Source of the DNA: Microvirga sp. 17 mud 1-3
GTDB lineage: Bacteria > Pseudomonadota > Alphaproteobacteria > Rhizobiales > Beijerinckiaceae
Length of the DNA: 64,000 bases
NCBI RefSeq assembly: GCF_003151255.1
Contig: NZ_CP029481.1
Coordinates: forward strand, 806,001-870,000
Direction: 5' to 3'
Position numbers and translations under genes: made by a program. The notes under the pieces are model-generated. The model saw nothing but the letters and a program-made list of their open reading frames with translations, made no database searches and was not told the origin of the DNA. Every line of letters starts with the position of its first letter. Position 1 is the stretch's first letter. Positions 58,069-64,000 of this stretch are shown one piece after another.

Positions 58069-59148
58069 GTGCCCGCACCGGAGCCGCGTAAGGGAACGCC
58101 GGACCCCACCTTGAGCGAAGAGGAGTTCCGCAGGCGCTTTCGCGGCCAGTTTCAGGACCCAGCCTTCGATCCGCTCTCGGCAGAGCTCGACCGCATTACG
58201 GCAGCTGCCTGGGATGCCTACAGCCACTCCCGCAAGAGCCCGCGGACCCGCAAGGCCGGGCCGGGCTTTGCGGATCCGGACTACGACCTCGCCGTCGATT
58301 GGAAGGCGGCTCAAGATGCGATCATCGACGCTCAGCGACGGCATGAGGATGCGGACGGGCCAACGCGCATTCTGCTGATCAGCGCGTCCTCCCGCAGCGA
58401 GCATACCTGCCCGGGCGAGATGTCGAAGAGCTATCGCCTGGTCGAGATTGCGCAGCAGGTCTTCGCCGGCGTGCCGGACATGGTCGTCGAAGTGCTGGAG
58501 CTGAGCCGGCTTGCGGCCGAATACGGCCGCCATATCCATCCCTGCAAGGCCTGCTTCTCGACTGCGGCTGCGCTTTGTCACTGGCCCTGTTCCTGCTACC
58601 CGAACTATTCCTTGGGCCAGACGCAGGACTGGATGAACGAGATCTATCCGAAATGGGTCGAGGCCCACGGAATCATGATCGTGACGCCCGTGAACTGGTA
58701 TCAGGCCACGTCGCCCCTGAAGCTGATGATGGACCGTCTCGTCTGCGCCGATGGCGGAAACCCGGATCCGACGCGTACACACGGCAAGGATGCAAGGCGC
58801 GCCAAGGAGATCGAGCTGGAAGGCTGGGATTATCCCAAGCACCTGGCAAGGCGCCTGTTCTCGGTCGTGGTGCACGGAGACGCGGCGGGCGTCGAGAATT
58901 TGCGTCGCCTGATCGCCGACTGGCTCACCGACATGGAACTCATCCCGGCCGGCGCGCCTGCTGAACTCGACCGCTATATCGGCTACTGGCAGCCCTATGC
59001 GACGAGCCACGAAGATCTCGACCGGGATACCGCCGTGCAGGAGGAGGTACGCAACGCCGCCTATGCGCTGTGCGAGGCCGTCGTGGCGAAGCGAGCAGGA
59101 CGCCTCGTCACGGCCGGACGAAACCTCAAGGAGCCGCGGCAGAAATGA
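58069..59148 (+). CDS. NADPH-dependent FMN reductase-family flavoprotein
   Basis: A 359-residue protein. After a 95-residue N-terminal region of unknown fold comes a flavodoxin-like domain: RILLISASSRSEHTCPGEMSKSY is the phosphate-binding loop and MIVTPVNWYQATSPLKLMMDRLVCADGG the FMN loop. A Cys-rich insert (HPCKACFSTAAALCHWPCSCYPNY) resembles iron-sulfur or zinc-binding segments of WrbA/ISF-like flavoproteins. It likely reduces a quinone or a metal. GTG 58069 with GAGGAGA upstream. The EcfG-type promoter places it among stress genes. Confidence 0.82.
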   Translation: MPAPEPRKGTPDPTLSEEEFRRRFRGQFQDPAFDPLSAELDRITAAAWDAYSHSRKSPRTRKAGPGFADPDYDLAVDWKAAQDAIIDAQRRHEDADGPTRILLISASSRSEHTCPGEMSKSYRLVEIAQQVFAGVPDMVVEVLELSRLAAEYGRHIHPCKACFSTAAALCHWPCSCYPNYSLGQTQDWMNEIYPKWVEAHGIMIVTPVNWYQATSPLKLMMDRLVCADGGNPDPTRTHGKDARRAKEIELEGWDYPKHLARRLFSVVVHGDAAGVENLRRLIADWLTDMELIPAGAPAELDRYIGYWQPYATSHEDLDRDTAVQEEVRNAAYALCEAVVAKRAGRLVTAGRNLKEPRQK

Positions 59149-59149
59149 G

Positions 59150-59182
59150 AAAGGCGCCGGGCCCTGGAGCCGCGGCGCCTTT
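59150..59182. terminator. terminator between convergent flavoprotein and binding-protein genes
   Basis: AAAGGCGCCG (59150-59159) pairs with CGGCGCCTTT (59173-59182) around a GC-rich loop; the T run is within the stem on both sides, so it works both ways. Confidence 0.75.
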
Positions 59183-59204
59183 CATTCCGTCGTGAAACAA
59201 AGCT

Positions 59205-60233
59205 CTATTTCGGAGCCGACTTCACCTCGGCGTCCCACTTCTTCAGGAGGCGCGTGCGCTCGGCCACCGAGCCGTATTTCGCGGTGTCATAGGTGATGAG
59301 CTTCATCTCGGAGAGCTTGGGCGCATCGGCCGAGACCGGAGCGCTCTTGTTGGACGGGATCGAGTAGATCTTCAGGTCCGCGCCAACGAGCTTCTGCGCA
59401 TCGGCCGAGAGAGCCCAGTCCACGAATTTCTGCGCCGCCTCTGGGTTCTTGCCACCCTTCACGATGGAGACCGAGCCGGTCTCGTAGCCCGTTCCCTCGC
59501 AAGGTGCGATGGTCTTCACGGGCGCGCCGTCGGCAATCATCGTCACCATGTCGTGCATGAACGCGATGCCGATGGCGGTCTCGCCGAGGGCCGTGGCCTT
59601 CACGGGGGCGGCGCCGGACTTGGTGTACTGATTGATGTTCTTGTGCAGGGCCTTCATGTAGTCGAAAGCCTTGTCCTCGCCCATGAGTTGCACGAGGGTG
59701 GCCAGGAACACATAGGCCGTGCCGGAGGAGTTCGGGTCGGAGACCTGGACCTCGTCGTGATACTTCGGATCGAGCAGGTCGGCCCAGCATTTCGGCTCGG
59801 GCAGATTGCGGCTCGCCAGCACTTTGGTGTTGTAGCCGATACCCAGCGCACCGAGATAGGTGCCTGTGGAGCGGTAGCCCGCCTGCTCGGCGAAGCGGGC
59901 GGCCCAGTCGTGAAGCTGCGGCAGCATCGGCGACTTGTACTCGGCCGTCAGCCCTTCCTCGGCCGCCTGGATGTGCGAGTCGCCGGGGCCGCCCCACCAC
60001 ACGTCAGCGCGCGGGTTGGAGGCTTCGGCGCGGATCTGTGCGAGCGTCTCGCCTGTGCTCTTTCGCACCATCGTGACCTTCGCGCCCGTCGCCTTCTCAA
60101 AGGCCGCCACGCCGACGCGGCACTGCTCCTCGAGGATGGAGCAATAGACCGTAAGCGGTGCCTGCGCCTGAGCGGCGAGCGGCATGGCGCACACAGCGCT
60201 CGCCAATGAGAGGCCGAGGATCGAAAGACGCAT
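59205..60233 (-). CDS. ABC solute-binding protein, Fe(III)/phosphonate type
   Basis: A 342-residue periplasmic binding protein with a signal peptide (cleavage near AQAQ, residue 24). LTVYCSILEEQCRVGVAAFEKATGAKVTMVRKSTGETLAQI and GYNTKVLASRNLPEPKCWADLLDPKYHDEV are typical of the FbpA/AfuA/PhnS-like group that binds iron or 2-aminoethylphosphonate. No permease or ATPase gene follows, so it is an orphan within the window. It converges with the flavoprotein gene. Confidence 0.88.
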   Translation of the reverse strand: MRLSILGLSLASAVCAMPLAAQAQAPLTVYCSILEEQCRVGVAAFEKATGAKVTMVRKSTGETLAQIRAEASNPRADVWWGGPGDSHIQAAEEGLTAEYKSPMLPQLHDWAARFAEQAGYRSTGTYLGALGIGYNTKVLASRNLPEPKCWADLLDPKYHDEVQVSDPNSSGTAYVFLATLVQLMGEDKAFDYMKALHKNINQYTKSGAAPVKATALGETAIGIAFMHDMVTMIADGAPVKTIAPCEGTGYETGSVSIVKGGKNPEAAQKFVDWALSADAQKLVGADLKIYSIPSNKSAPVSADAPKLSEMKLITYDTAKYGSVAERTRLLKKWDAEVKSAPK

Positions 60234-60426
60234 GAGATTCCCTCCCGAATGCCGGAATCGTGAGCCGGCTTATTTCATCTGATGATCAAGGATGGATGCC
60301 GGGTTCTTGTCAAGCATGGGCCCATTCGAACCAAAGATTGTGGCGGGCGTTATCGCCCGCCCTATTTCGGAGCTGCTGGAACGGAGGGCCGTGTCCCGTC
60401 CGCTTCCGTAATGCAACGAGGTTCTC

Positions 60427-61749
60427 ATGGTTTCGTCTATCAGCCGGCGTCATGTCCTAGCCGTGGTGGCCGCGCTGGCCCTTGCCGGAACAGGGCGCGC
60501 GATGGCACAGAACAGTCCGCTCAACCGCTACATGGCTACATGGAATGCACTCGCGGGCGGAGAGGTCCTGGGGCACCGCGAAATCGCCGCGCTGGTCGAC
60601 GATCCTGCTGCCATGGCGGACGGGCCCGTCGATCTCGGTCGCTTCAGCGGCGCGCGGCCACATCTCGACGTGCTCTATGATGCCATTGCGCTGCAAATCC
60701 ACAACGTGCTCGACCCGCAAGCCAAGGGTCTTCCTGCCATCGAGGATCGCGGGCAGGTCTTTGCGTGGTCCTGGTCCTATACGGGACGTGCCGCGATCCT
60801 CCTCTGGACGGTCAGCGGACAGGAGCGTTTCCGAACCCTGTTCGTCGATGCGGCTCGCCGGATCATGGCCCTGCGGGACGACCGCACGGGACGCAAGGAC
60901 GAGGTAGCGGGCCGCGTGGTCAAATCCTGGGGGGCGCCCTGGCCGGTCCATGGCGCGACGAAGCGCATTACGGATGTAACTGTCACGGGACTCGTCTCCC
61001 TCCCGATCGCGGTCTTCGCTAACGCGCTTCCGCGAAACGATCCGCTCGCGGACGAGTTCGCCGCGCACATACATGATCTCTCCCAAGGGCTGTGGGAGTT
61101 CGACCATCTCTTCGCCGTGATGAAGGGCGGTCGGGAGGGCTATTATCGCTCCTGGCTGTCGCCCCAGACTTTCGAGGCACAGAACCATGTTCATGCGCTC
61201 GCGGCCGCAGGCACCGAAATCTATCGCGTTACGGGCGACCGCAAGCTCATGGGGCGCCTGGAGCTGCTCTGGAACGGGTTCAGGCGCGTCAGCATACAGG
61301 ACGAGCGGGGCGCCGCTTATTGGGCTTATATCCCAGACCCCTTCTCAAAGCGGCCCGCTACGCCGGAGGCGTTCTGGAAGGCGGCCGTCACACTAGAATT
61401 TCCGCTCGCCTGCCAGCGTGCCGGCATCCTGGTCTCCGAGGCCGATATGGCTGCCTTCGCGCGCATCTATTCGGAGAATGTGCTCCTCTCCGACGAGACC
61501 TACAACGACCTGATTGGCCTACGCGGCCCCGCATCCACCCACCGCTGGGACGCGCTACCTGCCAGTGCCGAGCTCGAATCGCTCCTGCCGTTTATCCACC
61601 GCGGCCTGTGGTTCGCGACATATGAGCCGTCACTGAAGCCGCGGCTCACGAGTCTCCTGCGTCGCTTCCCTCACAGATTTCCCAACGGGCTTCTGGCCTC
61701 ACCCTTCGGGCTCCTGGCGCGGGCCGCCTTATGGGCGGAGCTGCCGTGA
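60427..61749 (+). CDS. secreted protein of unknown function, alpha-toroid-like
   Basis: A 440-residue protein with a leader that holds an Arg pair (SISRRHVLAVVAALALAGTGRA, cleavage near AMAQN), which may direct Tat export. The body is rich in Trp, His and Tyr in repeated helical hairpins (WSWSYTGRAAILLW, FDHLFAVMKGGREGYYRSWL, QNHVHALAAAGTEIYRVTG), a look shared by alpha/alpha-toroid glycan enzymes, but no catalytic motif is certain. I cannot name a family. It lies between two ABC importer genes and does not clearly belong to either. Confidence 0.68.
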   Translation: MVSSISRRHVLAVVAALALAGTGRAMAQNSPLNRYMATWNALAGGEVLGHREIAALVDDPAAMADGPVDLGRFSGARPHLDVLYDAIALQIHNVLDPQAKGLPAIEDRGQVFAWSWSYTGRAAILLWTVSGQERFRTLFVDAARRIMALRDDRTGRKDEVAGRVVKSWGAPWPVHGATKRITDVTVTGLVSLPIAVFANALPRNDPLADEFAAHIHDLSQGLWEFDHLFAVMKGGREGYYRSWLSPQTFEAQNHVHALAAAGTEIYRVTGDRKLMGRLELLWNGFRRVSIQDERGAAYWAYIPDPFSKRPATPEAFWKAAVTLEFPLACQRAGILVSEADMAAFARIYSENVLLSDETYNDLIGLRGPASTHRWDALPASAELESLLPFIHRGLWFATYEPSLKPRLTSLLRRFPHRFPNGLLASPFGLLARAALWAELP

Positions 61750-61758
61750 ACAGGCCAT

Positions 61759-61784
61759 AAAAAGGCCGGGCATGGCGCCCGGCC
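61759..61784 (-). terminator. rho-independent terminator of the metNIQ operon
   Basis: GGCCGGGC (61764-61771) and GCCCGGCC (61777-61784); on the minus strand the stem is followed by a run of five T. It ends the transcript 28 bases past the metQ stop. Confidence 0.9.
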
Positions 61785-61811
61785 AGTTCGGGAGGAATGG
61801 TTTCGACCGGC

Positions 61812-62600
61812 TTACCAGCTGGTCAGGACCGCGCCCTTGAAGGTCTTCTCGACGAACTCCTTCACCTCGGGCGTGTGGTAGGACTCGACCAGGGTCTTCA
61901 CCCACGGCTTGTCCTGGTCCTCGCTGCGCACGACGATGATGTTCACGTAAGGACCCTTCGGGTTCTCGCGGGTCAGCGCGTCCTTTACTGGGTCGAGGCC
62001 GGCCTGCGTGGCGTAGTTGGTGTTGATGACGGCGATGTCCACGTCGTCGAGCACGCGGGGCGCCTGAGCGGCGTCGATCTCGACGAATTTCAACTTCTTG
62101 GCGTTCTCGGTGATGTCGATGATTGTCGGCTTGAAGCCGACACCGTCCTTCAGCTTCAGGAGACCTTTGTCCTGCAGCAGCAGAAGCGCGCGGCCGCCAT
62201 TCGTAGGATCGTTCGGGATCGCCACGGTGGCGCCGTTCGGCAGCGCATCGAACGCCTTGTGCTTCTTCGAATAGACGCCGATCGGGAAGTTCACGGTCGT
62301 CGCCACGGTCTCAATCTTGTAGCCGCGGTCGGCCTTCTGGTTGTCGAGATAGGGCTGGTGCTGGAACGAGTTCGCCTCCAGTTCGCCGGACGCGAGCGCC
62401 GCGTTCGGCACCACATAGTCGGAGAACTCGACGATCTTGATGTCGAGGCCCTTCTTGGCCGCGATGGGCTTTACGGCTTCGAGGATCTGCGCGTGCGGGC
62501 CCGGCGTCACGCCGATGCGGATGGTCTGCGTCTGCTGCGCCAGGGCGGGCAGGCTAGCGAGGGAGAGAAGGGCTACGAGGCCCAGACGTTTCAGGGACAT
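61812..62600 (-). CDS. metQ: methionine ABC transporter solute-binding lipoprotein-like protein
   Basis: A 262-residue NlpA/MetQ-type binding protein for methionine (or another amino acid). Signal peptide 1-21 (LPALAQ) without a lipobox Cys, so it is soluble here rather than a lipoprotein. IRIGVTPGPHAQILEAVKPIAAKKGL, GELEANSFQHQPYLDNQ and TVNFPIGVYSKKHKAFDALPNGATVAIPNDPTNGGRALLLL are standard MetQ motifs. ATG 62600 after AGGAAAG. Downstream gene in the operon metN-metI-metQ. Confidence 0.94.
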   Translation of the reverse strand: MSLKRLGLVALLSLASLPALAQQTQTIRIGVTPGPHAQILEAVKPIAAKKGLDIKIVEFSDYVVPNAALASGELEANSFQHQPYLDNQKADRGYKIETVATTVNFPIGVYSKKHKAFDALPNGATVAIPNDPTNGGRALLLLQDKGLLKLKDGVGFKPTIIDITENAKKLKFVEIDAAQAPRVLDDVDIAVINTNYATQAGLDPVKDALTRENPKGPYVNIIVVRSEDQDKPWVKTLVESYHTPEVKEFVEKTFKGAVLTSW

Positions 62601-62628
62601 ATCGGTCTTTCCTGTTCGACGAGTGAAA

Positions 62629-63294
62629 TCAGGCGTGGCGGATGCGCTTGTTGACGTGGCGGGCAATGAGATCGCCGAGGCTCTGGAGAGCCTGCACGAG
62701 GACGATCAGCACCACGACCACGGCGAGCATCATCTCGGGCATGAAGCGCTGGTAGCCGTAGCGGATCCCGAGATCGCCGAGGCCGCCGCCACCGACCGCG
62801 CCGACCATGGCCGAGTAGCCGATGAGCGACACGACCGCGAGGGTCAGGCCCAGCACGATGCCGGGCAGCGCTTCCGGGATCAGCACCTTGAGAACGATCT
62901 GCAGCGGGCTTGCGCCGAAGGCGCGCGCGGCCTCGATCAGGCCCTGATCCACCTCGCGGATCGCACCTTCGATCAGGCGGGCGATGAACGGCGCGGCCGC
63001 GACCGTGAGGGGTACGATCGCCGCATTGGTGCCGATGGAGGTTCCGGCGACCAGACGCGTGAACGGGATGATCGCAACGACCAGGATGATGAAGGGGGTC
63101 GAGCGGGTGGCGTTGACAATGACGCCGAGCACCCGGTTTGCCCAGGGCGCCGCGAAGAGTTCGCCGCGTCCGCTGGTGGCCAGAAAGACACCAAGCGGCA
63201 GGCCAAAGAGCGTACCGAGGCCGGCCGAGATTGCGACCATGAGGAGGGTCTCGCCGGTAGCGCCGGCGAGCAGGCGGATCATCTCAGGCGACAT
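62629..63294 (-). CDS. metI: methionine ABC transporter permease
   Basis: A 221-residue, five-helix permease. The EAA loop [27 protein letters not shown] and [26 protein letters not shown] are diagnostic of MetI. ATG 63294 overlaps the end of metN by 11 bases, so translation is coupled. Lies 28 bases before metQ. Confidence 0.95.
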   Translation of the reverse strand: MSPEMIRLLAGATGETLLMVAISAGLGTLFGLPLGVFLATSGRGELFAAPWANRVLGVIVNATRSTPFIILVVAIIPFTRLVAGTSIGTNAAIVPLTVAAAPFIARLIEGAIREVDQGLIEAARAFGASPLQIVLKVLIPEALPGIVLGLTLAVVSLIGYSAMVGAVGGGGLGDLGIRYGYQRFMPEMMLAVVVVLIVLVQALQSLGDLIARHVNKRIRHA

Positions 63295-64000
63295 GGCCGA
63301 GAACCTCCGTGTCGAGTCCGTATTGCTTGAGGAACGCGAGGGTCTTGTCGAGGGACGCCTCGGGCACGCCGACCACCAGGGTGCCGCAGGGCCGCCCGGC
63401 GATCTCGTCGACCGATCCGGCCAGGATATTCGCCTCGATGTTGAGGTTCCGCGCCAGTCGCGCGAGGACCGGGTCCGTCGCGTGGGGGCCGCGGAAGCCG
63501 ATGCGCACCACCGCCTGGCCGCCCGGCTGGACGTCTGGCCGCAGGCGGTCCGCCACGTAGGGCGGCAGGGCGCGGCCGGTCTCGTCGGCCAGGAATGAGC
63601 GCGTCACCGCGTGCTGCGGCCGGGTGAACACGTCGAACACGTCGCCTTTCTCGACGATGCGTCCGCCGTCGATCACCGCCACTTCCTTGGCGATGGAGCG
63701 GATCACGGCCATCTCGTGGGTGATCAGCAGGATCGTGAGCCCGAGCTCCGCATTGATGCGGGAGAGCAGGTCGAGGATCGAGCGGGTCGTCTCCGGGTCG
63801 AGGGCGGAGGTCGCCTCATCTGAGAGAAGCACCTTCGGGTTGGTGGCGAGCGCGCGGGCGATGCCGACGCGCTGCTTCTGCCCGCCCGAAAGCTCGGACG
63901 GATAACGGTTGCGCTTGTCCGAGAGGCCGACGAGGGCCAAAAGCTCGTCCACCCGCGCCGGGATCGCGGCCTTGTCGTAGCCCGCCACCTCGAGGGGCAA
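63284..64000 (-). CDS. metN: methionine ABC transporter ATPase (5' end outside window)
   Basis: The last 238 residues of MetN are present; the Walker A half lies past base 64000. Seen: signature [16 protein letters not shown], Walker [16 protein letters not shown]-loop [12 protein letters not shown], and the C-terminal NIL domain (about the last 75 residues: [29 protein letters not shown]). The NIL domain binds methionine and inhibits transport when the pool is full. The frame is open to the window edge. Confidence 0.94.
   Translation of the reverse strand: MPLEVAGYDKAAIPARVDELLALVGLSDKRNRYPSELSGGQKQRVGIARALATNPKVLLSDEATSALDPETTRSILDLLSRINAELGLTILLITHEMAVIRSIAKEVAVIDGGRIVEKGDVFDVFTRPQHAVTRSFLADETGRALPPYVADRLRPDVQPGGQAVVRIGFRGPHATDPVLARLARNLNIEANILAGSVDEIAGRPCGTLVVGVPEASLDKTLAFLKQYGLDTEVLGHVA

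Noticed and set aside
57932..58114. A 60-codon frame starting MELRAPLLFLK with a purine-rich site upstream
   Set aside because: It crosses the EcfG-type promoter and the start of the flavoprotein gene in another frame and ends in low-complexity Arg/Pro sequence.

Overview
The window is GC-rich bacterial chromosome. Gene content, gene order and promoter types point to an alphaproteobacterium of the Hyphomicrobiales (Rhizobiales), probably a Methylobacteriaceae relative such as Microvirga; the placement is inferred from recall, not from a search. Supporting signs are the hrcA/rph/rdgB/hemW neighbourhood, the lppC/rsmI/yraN cluster, glnD followed by grpE, a groESL operon with both an RpoH-type promoter and a CIRCE operator, small DUF2852, DUF1127 and DUF6894 genes, and several promoters of the form GGAAC-N16/17-CGTT, which is the signature of the PhyR/EcfG general stress sigma factor.

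Layout. 1-2.5 kb: end of a heme-copper oxidase accessory pair, tRNA-Ser(GGA), a small membrane protein and msrA. 2.5-6.4 kb: mepA, then a divergent SDR / PRC-barrel pair with an EcfG-type promoter on each side, then a histone-H1-like Lys/Ala/Ser-rich protein that also has an EcfG-type promoter. 7.1-12.2 kb: a DMT permease overlapping an SF1 helicase, then a compact histidine kinase - double-domain KaiC - receiver operon, and a DUF1328 peptide. 12.4-18.5 kb: TRAP solute-binding protein, lytic transglycosylase, a secreted unknown, arsenate reductase-like protein, SDR, MFS transporter, DUF6894. 18.6-30.4 kb: lepA, GNAT, dps, hrcA, rph, rdgB, a P-loop protein, DUF2852, TetR, hemW, gshB, lipid kinase, DUF1127. 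30.6-42.7 kb: LysR, class C beta-lactamase, yraN, rsmI, lppC, an Ssu-like ABC importer ending in an OsmC gene, glnD, grpE. 42.7-43.7 kb: repeat cluster and a long unrecognised leader ahead of a TRIC-type channel. 44.3-49.4 kb: two paralogous secreted unknowns, alkB, SMR exporter, an AT-rich patch, L,D-transpeptidase, DMT permease. 49.5-53.7 kb: groES-groEL and a calcium-binding RTX protein. 53.8-64 kb: cardiolipin synthase, ATP-grasp protein, otsA, an EcfG-linked flavoprotein, an orphan solute-binding protein, a secreted unknown, and the metQ-metI-metN importer, which runs off the window.

The common theme is stress and envelope maintenance: protein folding (groESL, grpE, hrcA), oxidative repair (msrA, dps, OsmC, gshB), DNA protection and repair (dps, histone-like protein, alkB), osmoprotection (otsA), peptidoglycan remodelling (mepA, MltB-type enzyme, L,D-transpeptidase) and phospholipids (cls). 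The HrcA repressor and its CIRCE target at groESL both lie in the window. The most system-like unit is the kinase-KaiC-receiver operon at 9240-11918. No phage, insertion sequence, CRISPR array or integrase was seen.
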